Origin: Tubulanus polymorphus
Lineage: Eukaryota > Nemertea > Palaeonemertea > Tubulaniformes > Tubulanidae
Assembly: GCF_964204645.1 (NCBI RefSeq)
Contig: NC_134028.1
Location: forward strand, 22,172,153-22,232,152
Reading direction: 5' to 3'
Length of the DNA stretch: 60,000 nucleotides
Position numbers and translations under genes: made by a program. This document shows positions 27,601 through 37,286 of this stretch, one piece after another (the stretch's first letter is position 1; the number at the start of each line of letters is the position of its first letter). A model generated the notes under the pieces. It saw only the letters and a program-made list of their open reading frames with translations, did not search any database and had not been told where the DNA came from.

Positions 27601-27828
27601 TGGAGACCTACAATATTTCCATTTTCAGCTGTCTCCAATTGGTGTCATGTCAACACAAAGAAGTTCGGTGGTTTTAGTTTGGTTTTGGATTACAGAAGTA
27701 CGTATCAATATCCGGACAAAGTGCTACAAAAGGAACTGCGCGAAAGTTTCCTAAGAGACTGGGCTTCGATGAAGTACACAAAGAACGTCGACCACATCTC
27801 GCCGACCTACACAATACCGGCGGCGTAG
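9640..27828 (+). CDS. PLD3/PLD4-like type II membrane protein with both HKD motifs degenerate
   Basis: Nine exons join in frame to 465 aa: 9640-9869, 20527-20686, 21118-21232, 23420-23553, 24918-25085, 26014-26156, 26809-26965, 27055-27145, 27629-27828. All have AG acceptors and GT donors. A short basic N-terminus is followed by one membrane segment (about residues 24-47). The luminal part follows PLD3: FTLVETSPYGLP near 78, then QSIDIVSDTWDL, VKIRILF, ECSCLVQDISKQFEYYW, LAYLDAPAPFFCP and SNWC near 403. PLD3 and PLD4 are lysosomal 5' exonucleases that use two H-x-K-x4-D motifs. Here motif 1 reads P188-T-N190 with D195, and motif 2 reads P387-S-M389 with D394, so both His/Lys pairs are lost. 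A catalytically dead member, comparable to vertebrate PLD5, is inferred. ATG 9640 is the first Met after the acceptor at 9582; the frame is open back to 9583, so upstream coding sequence is possible. Family certain, subtype not. Confidence 0.88.
11455..11790. repeat. Direct repeats with GAGCTAGGTAGTTTTTCGAC core
   Basis: Three copies of TTCCATGAGCTAGGTAGTTT-like text start near 11466, 11637 and 11757, separated by partly repeated spacer (ATCGATAAAACCCTCTGAGT and GTTCGTGTTGTAAAG-like). A related diverged copy lies at about 29697-29850, so the family is dispersed as well as clustered. Type of element unknown. Confidence 0.7.
12964..13430. repeat. Dispersed repeat shared with introns and spacers of the A/B/C cluster
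   Basis: Sequence around CTCCCGGCAGGTGTGG, AGGGACACTCAATCAA and AAATAAACAACAGGGACAAT recurs at about 44895-44945, 46940-47040 and, for its other part (ATTTCACAAC, GGCATCTGAGCGGAACTT), 47990-48330. An open frame of 108 codons here is not a gene, because the same text in other copies is broken by stops. Confidence 0.75.
15742..15878. mobile_element. Small foldback element (137 bp)
   Basis: Perfect 19-bp inverted ends (TACGGAAGCGTCCTGGGGA at 15742-15760 and its complement at 15860-15878) enclose AT-rich sequence with an inner hairpin (ATTCCGAGTT/AACTCGGAAT, about 15808-15830). No coding capacity; probably a MITE. Confidence 0.7.
18999..19180 (+). repeat. tRNA-related palindromic repeat, right half only
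   Basis: Matches the right half of the element best seen at 29082-29406: AACCCGGGCTGAAAATAAAA, GATTGGCTAATAATGACATC, then the tRNA-like end GGTCTAGTGTGGCAGGGTTT and a pol III B-box (GGTTCGAATCC). The left arm is missing. Looks like a SINE-type or foldback repeat and not a working tRNA gene. Confidence 0.7.
21470..21777. repeat. tRNA-related palindromic repeat, full copy
   Basis: Lies in an intron of the PLD3-like gene. The left end reads the B-box in antisense (TTCGAACCTGATGGCATCG), and the right end reads it in sense (CCACCAGGTTCGAATCTCTG), joined by the conserved CCAATCAGATTGCTCGTTGT and CCCGGGCCAAAATAAAATGG centre. The two ends are inverted copies of a tRNA-like module. Confidence 0.75.
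23951..24318. repeat. 130-bp direct repeat, second copy carrying an insertion
   Basis: Two copies of ACGTCATCAATATTGGCGTT through TGATTATTTTTGAAA start at 23951 and 24081, exactly 130 bp apart. The second is split by the foldback element at 24130-24240. A third start, degraded, is at 24319. Confidence 0.85.
24130..24240. mobile_element. 111-bp foldback element inserted in a direct repeat
   Basis: Inverted ends GGACCCAGTTCCACAGTT and the complement of GGACCCGGTTCCACAGTT extend inward for about 37 bp with few mismatches (GTTAAG, GTTAACTC). The neighbouring repeat copy shows the uninterrupted target. Related text recurs at about 57765-57860 in an intron of ZNG1. Confidence 0.8.
24605..24893. 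mobile_element. piggyBac-like MITE, degraded copy
   Basis: Starts after TTAA (24605-24608) with CCTTTTCAGTGCGTCTACAC and ends GAGCACTGAAA without the right TTAA. It matches the intact copy at 58966-59210 over most of its length, but has one more of the short palindromes ACACCGC-N3-GCGGTGT (three here, two there). Confidence 0.75.
27303..27545. repeat. 27-bp minisatellite in the last intron of the PLD3-like gene
   Basis: About nine copies of a 27-bp unit (core ACTATCATCCACCTTACTA then ACGCCCTT), with point variants. It lies between the exon ending at 27145 and the last exon at 27629. It yields repetitive open frames on both strands that are not genes. Confidence 0.92.
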
Positions 27829-28100
27829 CTTCACCAGGAGTCGACAACATAATCGGACAGTTGACATACGAGAAATACGAAGTGAATATTTTAGTAGAAA
27901 CAAGGACGAAATTCAAATTTAGATGTCAGAATTCAGAATGTGTGAGGAAAGTGATGATTTGTAACGTATTAGAGAAAAGCGTGGAAATGTGTGTGCGACT
28001 TAACGACTACTATCATGAGAGTTTTCTATTTTAGACCTAAACCAGCACCCTCAAAAATATTTCTTTTTAAACCCTGAAAAATCCAGAATGATAGAGATTA

Positions 28101-28106
28101 AATAAA
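28101..28106 (+). terminator. Candidate polyadenylation signal of the PLD3-like gene
   Basis: AATAAA lies about 270 bp after the stop codon at 27826-27828 and is the first canonical hexamer seen downstream. Cleavage site unknown. Confidence 0.4.
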
Positions 28107-29081
28107 TTACTATCGTCAAATCACTCTCAGTTTTGGGGAAAAGAACTACGATTGGAGATACGTGTCAGGTATAGTAGAGTCTGGTCTGGTTCGGTAGTTT
28201 TCGAGAGAATGATGAATGCTTGACGTATGCGAGGAGATGAACTTTATTTTACTCAGCCGACTGCGGTGTAAGCGGCGCCTGAGTATGCGGCCTATTACTT
28301 CTTATGATATGTAAAACGGCGACTGAGTTTTCTATTAAAACTATTCGTTTGTGTTGATATTTTATATTATGAAATATATCGTATTTTCCTATGTTGTCTA
28401 TTTCTTTTGTTTGAATGTGATTTATAACGAGACATCATATTTTCATTTCGTTAAGCTGTAATCAATGTTTGTATAAGTTGCTTATGTTACTTGTATACGA
28501 ATCAGTTATAGTATCCGAATCGCATAATGGACTATTTTCTGAAAAATAACCATCGAAAGATAGTTAGAAAACGGTTAGACCCACCGATTCAAGGGCGGCT
28601 CCACAGGCTGGAAGAGAGGAGGGTTCACCTCACTTGGATAGGGCACTTTATATTAGTGGCGAGCGCCGAAGGAGCGTTGCGTGCCAAGGGGGAGGGGGAG
28701 GGTTTCTTTGAAAATTTAGGTTCATTTTTTAGCAGTACTGTGGACCTTCGTCATAGATCAATGTTTGGTGGATTTTTTCACCTGTGATTTTCAAAAGGGT
28801 ACTTACTTAGTGTGCGGCACTCCAAAACCATGAATACTAGAATATCGAATAGGAATTTCCCGAATACTCTGTATAAGAGGGTTAAGGTTATCTTCCACAA
28901 ACACGGCGCGTACTTATCACCTGTGTCAGAATCTGACTAGTATACACACAGTAACAGCGTTAATTATCAACTGATTACAATTTTAAACGTCTACAAATAT
29001 TTCGATGTGCGCGATGATTATACGCAAAAAAAATACCACCAGAGTCTAAGTGACGTGCTACTACAGTAAACCCACCCCCCC

Positions 29082-29406
29082 CCTGCAGGGACTCGAACCT
29101 GATGGCATCGCTACACTCAGCCACGGCACGAACCCCTGCATCAGTAGACCGGGTGCGCAGGTACATGCGCAGCTTTCCGAACGAAAACTGGCGGCACCAA
29201 TCAGATTGCTCGTTGTATAGTCGTAGAGGCAAATTTCAAGGAAGAACTATAAATGGGAAAACCCGGGCTAAAATAAAACGGGATTTCTGATTGGCTAAAA
29301 ATCACATCATCTGAACTGCGCATGTATCTGCGCACACGGTCGATTATGGCAGGGTTTCGTGCCGTGGCAATCTCGATGCCATCAGGTTCGAATCCCTGCC
29401 GGGGAA
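29082..29406. repeat. tRNA-related palindromic repeat, most complete copy
   Basis: The left arm is an antisense tRNA-like end (GGGACTCGAACCTGATGGCA, TCAGCCACGGCACGAACCCC). The centre holds GCACCAATCAGATTGCTCGT and ACCCGGGCTAAAATAAAACG. The right arm is the sense tRNA-like end with B-box GGTTCGAATCCCTGCCGGGG. Arms are about 110-120 bp each. Whether it moves as a SINE or as a foldback DNA element cannot be decided here. Confidence 0.78.
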
Positions 29407-32400
29407 GGATGCGGTAAACCGTGCGTACGGCGTGCCCGAGTCCTCGCGTGTTTATGGCGATTACGGATTTCAGAGAAAAGAAACCCATTTTTCGTTACCT
29501 TATAAACGCGTCGATAAGATGTGTATTTTTATCTATTCTACGATGTATATATACATGTACACGCATACGTATAGCTCATAACAATGACTGAGGTTCGTTC
29601 TTTATTTTCGTATGCGGATATATTGTATACAGCTTTGTTGTGAATATTGTCAGTGAATGACACTTGAGCCTGAGAAATACATACTCATATATTGATAACC
29701 ATTGATAAAACAATCCGAGTCCGTGTTGTAAAGCTGATATAAAATCCTACGCTAAAAGTTTTAGTCCGAAATGTTTTCTGAGCTAATAGTTCATTCGACG
29801 CATCCCATAGTCTATCGGTGTTGATTATTTGACATAGCGAAAAAAGTCATCTTCAGTAACGCTGTGATACCTCAGCATTTCCGAAAATCTTGAAAGATTC
29901 CTTAGGATAGAGTCGAAACACCGAATTAACCTATATCGTTATAAGTCAAGGAAATATTTCGGTAGCGTGGGATTCTATATTAACGTATGAATCTGTACAG
30001 TGTAGAATATAAACATTATCTATTCGATAGAAATAACACATTATTTATCACAAATATCAATTTAGACAGTGTATAATATCTTCTATATGTATAGCTATAG
30101 GGACAATAGCTGGACTAGTGTCCGTTATTTAATTCGTGTTTTAATATAAACGGAACTTTACTTTCGAATGATATATAATTATTTTTTCATTCTTCAGCTG
30201 TTCAAAACAAAAAACCTTTATATTTCTAAAAAAATCAGCTGAAATCAGCTGTAACGAAGATGACGAAAACTATCGCGAAGTCTTACCGATATATTTACGA
30301 ATTTATCAAAACGAAAATATGTACTATATATTTTCTGCGATATTATATATTCTCCGTACGACCAACGTGAAGAGAATTTGATGTATCCAAATATACATAT
30401 ATATTCTATTTCGTACAGATATGAATAATAAAAGATATATGTTTGAATAAACCGCATATTATATAGTATATACGTAGAAAGACTATTGGGAAGTGAATAA
30501 AATCATTCTGCCTCGCCGGGATTCGAACCCGATATGGCGTATCGCTAGACTTGCACGCGGTACGAAGCCAGTCTATTCGGACAGGTTTCATCCGACGTCA
30601 GAAGGCGAATTCATCAAAGCGTACCTAATTCCAGGTACGGCAAGTATAGGGAACTCAATTTCGAGTATCCTTAGTGGATAAATGAGTAATGTTGGTTTTC
30701 GTTGCAACAAATATGGCCGAAGTGCGTATGAGTGGCCGCCATTTTTTTCTCTGGGTATACTCAGGGTTACCATGGTCTTGAGCGTAGTAATGTAAGTATA
30801 GTATCCAAAGTTGAGTATACCCCTGGATAAATGCGTCGAGTACTCGAAGGGTTACTCAGAATTGAGTTGTTTCGATAAATTCGCCATGAGTCACGCCATG
30901 CTGTCAGGTTCGAATCTATGCATATGGATATTATTGTACGGTGTAACGTAAGTTCCGAAGTCTCTGGTGAAATATTGACAAACCGATCGGAGAAAACATA
31001 AACAATTGTATATTTTTGTATAAAGAATATCGTTGTTAAATAGATTATTGTAAAGCGTCATCCGTTATAAACAACAGGAGCGACCGTGCTACAAGTTATA
31101 TATAAGTATATACATTACATAGGTGAAGCAGTTTTTGTTTTTCTTCTCGAAAACGTTTAGTTTAAACTTAATTACGGATGTTAAATTCGAAACAAAAAAT
31201 ATTTCTTCGGCAGAAACTGACTCAAAACTACGGACAGACTAATTCCTGATCATTTTCCTGTGAATTCAAATGTATATTCCGTGGCCGTGAAAGCGTTCGG
31301 TAAACTGATATTATGAGCGCTCGTACCAACTTGTAGCGACCGGAATGTCCTTCAATCATTTCCGATGTCAACGTCGGATATCAGTTTCCGACGAGAGATG
31401 GAGGAATGAATGAAAATTTGTGGGATTCATGCAGGTGTCGATCGATCTGCTGCCTGTAAACATCCTGTACGAAACTCGGACAATCACACCATGTGATGGG
31501 TGAAGTTTGCACCAGATCGTTTTCTACGCGTGGTGATGGTACATATGCGCGTCTGTGAGGTCGAGTAGAAATGTTAACATCACGCCTCCGGCGCAGAGGA
31601 GGAAACCTGGCGTAGTCTAAGAGGGTGGGTAGAGACAGTCAGACTGTCTGAAGGGATGGGCACTGGCAGCAAATCGTCTGGTGAAGATGTGTACTGATAT
31701 AGCAGTGTCTGGCGGTTTTTTTGGTGCAGACAGTAAATTGACAGTTGCATAACTTTCAGTTTGGTGAAGTTTTTACAGAAATCCGATTTTTTATCTAATT
31801 CAACTGAATCGATACGTGAATGATTCATTTTCGTCTTATTTTCTTCTGTATTTGGAGCGTGTCATATGCAGGCTGAATTCTGTAATCGCCTTTTTTACTG
31901 TTTAATATGAAGAATATGTATATTTTGTTTGGCTTTCCAACAAACCATTATCGAATGATTCATATTGATAACAGTATTCATATATTATGTATGTTATACA
32001 AATGTGCGTAATTCTAATGTAAATATATTGTAATATATGTAGCCATTTGTAGTAAAGTCTAAAAAGTCTGGACAGCGCTTACTTAAACACTGTTCTCGCG
32101 CCCTCGTCATTCTACTAACAGTTTGTTTGGTATACGGGCCACAACTCTCGAGGACAGCACACCAGTAATCCGAAGCGTTTGAAAATTCAGTACTTCCTGA
32201 TTATTTTTCGTTGATCGTATCTATTTGATGCGAAAATTTCAAATTTGAATGTAGCCAGCAGGCCGAATGACGTGGCAAAGTGAAAACTCTTTCTAACAAC
32301 CTGAGTTCAAGGGACCAGCGTTGTACACGGCACGGAAAGAGATTTTTCTGGATATTTATCTGAATTTAACCAAGATGTAATTACTGACTCGTTATAACGC

Positions 32401-32929
32401 CATCCTTTTCAACGCCTTCGCGCACGATAACGCCAACACCTTTCCGAGGACAAACTCTATGCCAAATCGAGCTCTAATTCGATGAAAAGAAAATCATTTC
32501 AACGCAAAATTCGCCAATTCGTCGTGTTTTCTTGGTTCAAACGTTGGCGTTATAGCCGAGATTGACCGTATATCGACCCATTCCTATATATCACTCGAGT
32601 TATTTCATTTTGGAGAGTCGGCCAATAATACGTGTATTTAGATCACCACAAAACCGAATTCGAAACATGTGAAGTCTTTCCTTTTGAGTGATAAGAATAT
32701 AATGTTACGGGATTATATTGTGATACATATAAGTTTTATTACTTGTTTTGTATAAATTGTTCTTTATCGGTAAATAAAAAAACAGTCATTAAATTTACTA
32801 AACACGCAGCAAGCTTTAAGTTCATTTCAATTCAACTATCCAGACCAGAAACCAATGTCAAGGACATATAAAAAGTAAACAGCGGCATGCAAAGGACATC
32901 CTCCCTCGACAGAAATTCTAACCTGATTA

Positions 32930-33176
32930 GATTTGGTGCGCAGGTTTATGCGCAGCTTTGCCGCACGAAAACTTGCGGCACCAATCAGATTGCTCTTTGT
33001 ATAATTGCTGAGGTAAATTTCATGGAAGAACTATAAATGAGTAAAACTCGGGCTAAAATGAAACGGGATATGTGATTGGCTAATAATGACATCATCTAAG
33101 CTGCGTATGTAGTTGCGCACTCGGTCTAGTGTGGCAGGGTTTCGTACCGTGGCAATCTCGATGCCATCAGGTTCGG
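32930..33176. repeat. tRNA-related palindromic repeat, truncated (in duplication copy 1)
   Basis: Contains GCACCAATCAGATTGCTCTT, ACTCGGGCTAAAATGAAACG and GGTCTAGTGTGGCAGGGTTT; the B-box is broken after AGGTTC by a run of 12 G. Both arms are shortened compared with 29082-29406. Confidence 0.72.
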
Positions 33177-33653
33177 GGGGGGGGGGTGGCGAAGGAAGAC
33201 ATATTTGGTATAAGCGTTTCAGAAGCTGGCTTTTCCTAAGCGTAGGATGTGAGACATACCATTTCTGATGCAAGATAGCAAGCAACATTCAATTCATTGA
33301 TCCTTTTCCCCTCGCCATTAAAGGGGAGGTATCAATCACGGGTTCAACTCCTGAGTAGAACCTCCTGCCAGAAAACTCTTTCGCTACCCGGATTCGAACC
33401 CACGAATCCTTGATTGATGAATGGTTATTCATGTATTTATGATAAAATTCAAGCCATTGAAGCAAAATGTAAAAGCGGGTCCATTTAAACAGTGAATTAC
33501 ATTAAAACTGTTATTTTTTTTTCTGGAGACACGCGCATTGCTTGCCTTCCTCGCGCACCAGGGCTTGGCTCCTCCAACCGACGACCCCGAGTGACGCCAT
33601 TTCAACTAATGCCTTTTTCCACCTTTTTTGGTCCAGTTCAGTCAGTTTTAGTA

Positions 33654-33787
33654 GTACATACCTGACACTATAGTCTTAGCAGGACCAGCACAATTGGGCA
33701 GTTGAACTAGAACATTGATTATTTGCCTCTTTTTTATCTATCTATTTATCTCTGCTGGTCCTATTAAGACTAACCGCAGGTATGTAC
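33654..33787. mobile_element. Foldback element (134 bp) in duplication copy 1
   Basis: Imperfect inverted ends: GTACATACCTG then TAGTCTTAGCAGGACCAGCA on the left, and TGCTGGTCCTATTAAGACTA then CAGGTATGTAC on the right. The identical element is at 37071-37204 in copy 2, so insertion came before the duplication. Confidence 0.7.
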
Positions 33788-33869
33788 TTCCAGAACTGAC
33801 AGAGCTAGGTCATCGATGTCCTCAGAAGCAAGTTGATATAGACATCAAACAATTAGAGTTATTCATAGT

Positions 33870-34496
33870 CTATTTTGATAACCTTTCTAAATCTTCGAAA
33901 TCAAGGTAACCGCACAAAGCTTTCGGAAGCGGCAAAAGCAGAATTCTATCCAATTTGCGGCACATATACCTTCGGATTGCCATTCGGCAAAGTTCGGCAA
34001 GTCTCGGCGTACCGTGAATGCGTTCCACGAACCAACGTAGCTGACTATCGTCTAGAATCTTACCGAAATCAGAAACGAGATTTACATGTTTCAAATGACT
34101 AGCATGAAAGGTCGACGCGAGCAAAATCATCCGCACAGAATCGAATTCTCTCAGATCTAAAGCTAAATCTAAAACCGTAGCCGAATTAGAATTAACCGTT
34201 TGTAATCGAGGGTGAATCGGAAACGCGTTCGTGGTGATTTTACAGCCGCGTCGCAGTAATCGAAGCATCGAGTCCTTGCGGCTGTGGTAGACAGCGACGA
34301 GAAACGGCGTTTGATTCGACGCGTTTTTCTGCTCGATCGAAACGGCGTGGTTTCCCATCAGGATATCGATCGCTTCCAGATGGCTGTACCGAGCGGCGCA
34401 GTGCAACAGCGACTTATCCTGGCGAAACTTGTAAAACGTATTCTTGCTCATAATCAGTTCGATGACGTCGATTTGATTTTGCGCGACGGCTATTTT
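33870..34496 (-). pseudogene. Truncated ASB (ankyrin/SOCS-box) 3' fragment
   Basis: The reverse strand encodes 209 aa, the same as the C-terminal 208 residues of the intact gene at 37287-38472: the last ankyrin repeats and the whole SOCS box (ELCRMAIRRYM, then LPLPKALCGYL). It is cut at the duplication junction inside an ankyrin repeat; upstream on this strand comes the non-coding start of copy 2. The frame is still intact because the event is recent. It has no start codon of its own apart from a chance GTG. Most likely a pseudogene fragment, unless it is spliced as an alternative last exon. Confidence 0.88.
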
Positions 34497-36347
34497 CACG
34501 ACCGTGCTACAAGTTATATATAAGTATATACATTACATAGGTGAAGCAGTTTTTGTTTTTCTTCTCGAAAACGTTTAGTTTAAACTTAATTACGGATGTT
34601 AAATTCGAAACAAAAAATATTTCTTCGGCAGAAACTGACTCAAAACTACGGACAGACTCATTCCTGATCATTTTCCTGTGAATTCAAATGTATATTCCGT
34701 GGCCGTGAAAGCGTTCGGTAAACTGATATTATGAGCGCTCGTACCAACTTGTAGCGACCGGAATGTCCTTCAATCATTTCCGATGTCAACGTCGGATATC
34801 AGTTTCCGACGAGAGATGGAGGAATGAATGAAAATTTGTGGGATTCATGCAGGTGTCGATCGATCTGCTGCCTGTAAACATCCTGTACGAAACTCGGACA
34901 ATCACACCATGTGATGGGTGAAGTTTGCACCAGATCGTTTTCTACGCGTGGTGATGGTACATCTGCGCGTCTGTGAGGTCGAGTAGAAATGTTAACATCA
35001 CGCCTCCGGCGCAGAGGAGGAAACCTGGCGTAGTCTAAGAGGGTGGGTAGAGACAGTCAGACTGTCTGAAGGGATGGGCACTGGCAGCAAATCGTCTGGT
35101 GAAGATGTGTACTGATATAGCAGTGTCTGGCGGTTTTTTTGGTGCAGACAGTAAATTGACAGTTGCATAACTTTCAGTTTGGTGAAGTTTTTACAGAAAT
35201 CCGATTTTTTATCTAATTCAACTGAATCGATACGTGAATGATTCATTTTCGTCTTATTTTCTTCTGTATTTGGAGCGTGTCATATGCAGGCTGAATTCTG
35301 TAATCGCCTTTTTTACTGTTTAATATGAAGAATATGTATATTTTGTTTGGCTTTCCAACAAACCATTATCGAATGATTCATATTAATAACAGTATTCATA
35401 TATTATGTGTATTATACAAATGTGCGTAATTCTAATGTAAATATATTGTAATATATGTAGCCATTTGTAGTAAAGTCTAAAAAGTCTGGACAGCGCTTAC
35501 TTAAACACTGTTCTCGCGCCCTCGTCATTCTACTAACAGTTTGTTTGGTATACGGGCCACAACTCTCGAGGACAGCACACCAGTAATCCGAAGCGTTTGA
35601 AAATTCAGTACTTCCTGATTATTTTTCGTTGATCGTATCTATTTGATGCGAAAATTTCAAATTTGAATGTAGCCAGCAGGCCGAATGACGTGGCAAAGTG
35701 AAAACTCTTTCTAACAACCTGAGTTCAAGGGACCAGCGTTGTACACGGCACGGAAAGAGATTTTTCTGGATATTTATCTGAATTTAACCAAGATGTAATT
35801 ACTGACTCGTTATAACGCCATCCTTTTCAACGCCTTCGCGCACAATAACGCCAACACCTTTCCGAGGACAAACTCTATGCCAAATCGAGCTCTAATTCGA
35901 TGAAAAGAAAATCATTTCAACGCAAAATTCGCCAATTCGTCGTGTTTTCTTGGTTCAAACGTTGGCGTTATAGCCGAGATTGACCGTATATCGACCCATT
36001 CCTATATATCACTCGAGTTATTTCATTTTGGAGAGTCGGCCAATAATACGTGTATTTAGATCACCACAAAACCGAATTCGAAACATGTGAAGTCTTTCCT
36101 TTTGAGTGATAAGAATATAATGTTACGGGATTATATTGTGATACATATAAGTTTTATTACTTGTTTTGTATAAATTGTTCTTTATCGGTAAATAAAAAAA
36201 CAGTCATTAAATTTACTAAACACGCAGCAAGCTTTAAGTTCATTTCAATTCAACTATCCAGACCAGAAACCAATGTCAAGGACATATAAAAAGTAAACAG
36301 CGGCATGCAAAGGACATCCTCCCTCGACAGAAATTCTAACCTGATTA

Positions 36348-36594
36348 GATTTGGTGCGCAGGTTTATGCGCAGCTTTGCCGCACGAAAACTTGCGGCACC
36401 AATCAGATTGCTCTTTGTATAATTGCTGAGGTAAATTTCATGGAAGAACTATAAATGAGTAAAACTCGGGCTAAAATGAAACGGGATATGTGATTGGCTA
36501 ATAATGACATCATCTAAGCTGCGTATGTAGTTGCGCACTCGGTCTAGTGTGGCAGGGTTTCGTACCGTGGCAATCTCGATGCCATCAGGTTCGG
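36348..36594. repeat. tRNA-related palindromic repeat, truncated (in duplication copy 2)
   Basis: Duplicate of 32930-33176, differing by one G in the homopolymer that interrupts the B-box. Confidence 0.72.
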
Positions 36595-37070
36595 GGGGGG
36601 GGGTGGCGAAGGAAGACATATTTGGTATAAGCGTTTCAGAAGCTGGCTTTTCCTAAGCGTAGGATGTGAGACATACCATTTCTGATGCAAGATAGCAAGC
36701 AACATTCAATTCATTGATCCTTTTCCCCTCGCCATTAAAGGGGAGGTATCAATCACGGGTTCAACTCCTGAGTAGAACCTCCTGCCAGAAAACTCTTTCG
36801 CTACCCGGATTCGAACCCACGAATCCTTGATTGATGAATGGTTATTCATGTATTTATGATAAAATTCAAGCCATTGAAGCAAAATGTAAAAGCGGGTCCA
36901 TTTAAACAGTGAATTACATTAAAACTGTTATTTTTTTTTCTGGAGACACGCGCATTGCTTGCCTTCCTCGCGCACCAGGGCTTGGCTCCTCCAACCGACG
37001 ACCCCGAGTGACGCCATTTCAACTAATGCCTTTTTCCACCTTTTTTGGTCCAGTTCAGTCAGTTTTAGTA

Positions 37071-37204
37071 GTACATACCTGACACTATAGTCTTAGCAGG
37101 ACCAGCACAATTGGGCAGTTGAACTAGAACATTGATTATTTGCCTCTTTTTTATCTATCTATTTATCTCTGCTGGTCCTATTAAGACTAACCGCAGGTAT
37201 GTAC
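37071..37204. mobile_element. Foldback element (134 bp) in duplication copy 2
   Basis: Duplicate of the element at 33654-33787, with the same inverted ends. Confidence 0.7.
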
Positions 37205-37286
37205 TTCCAGAACTGACAGAGCTAGGTCATCGATGTCCTCAGAAGCAAGTTGATATAGACATCAAACAATTAGAGTTATTCATAGT

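Larger units (their letters stand above)
27829..31080. other. 3' UTR and intergenic repeats
   Basis: After the PLD3-like stop codon only repeats were recognised: a tRNA-related palindromic element (29082-29406), a diverged GAGCTAGGTAGTT-family copy (29697-29850), and a further antisense tRNA-like B-box at 30515-30535. No supported coding exon. Confidence 0.5.
31081..34498. repeat. Tandem segmental duplication, copy 1 (3418 bp)
   Basis: Matches 34499-37915 base for base apart from about six substitutions (for example 31241 a/c, 31545 a/c, three near 31965-31990, one near 32428) and a poly-G run of 12 against 11. It includes the 3' part of an ASB gene (33870-34496), a tRNA-related repeat and a small foldback element. 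The end of copy 1 joins directly to the start of copy 2 at 34498/34499 with no shared bases. Confidence 0.95.

Noticed and set aside
27176-27754. Long open frames with repeated TNALTIIHL or KVDDSKGVS on the two strands
   Set aside because: They translate the 27-bp minisatellite; the real last PLD3-like exon is in another frame from 27629.
30512-30582. Possible reverse-strand tRNA with GGTTCGAATCCCGGCGAGG
   Set aside because: Same B-box type as the palindromic repeats; the 5' half does not pair into an acceptor or anticodon stem.
31580-31828. 82-codon open frame repeated at 34998-35246
   Set aside because: Repeated only because the segment is duplicated; no splice signals or known domain.
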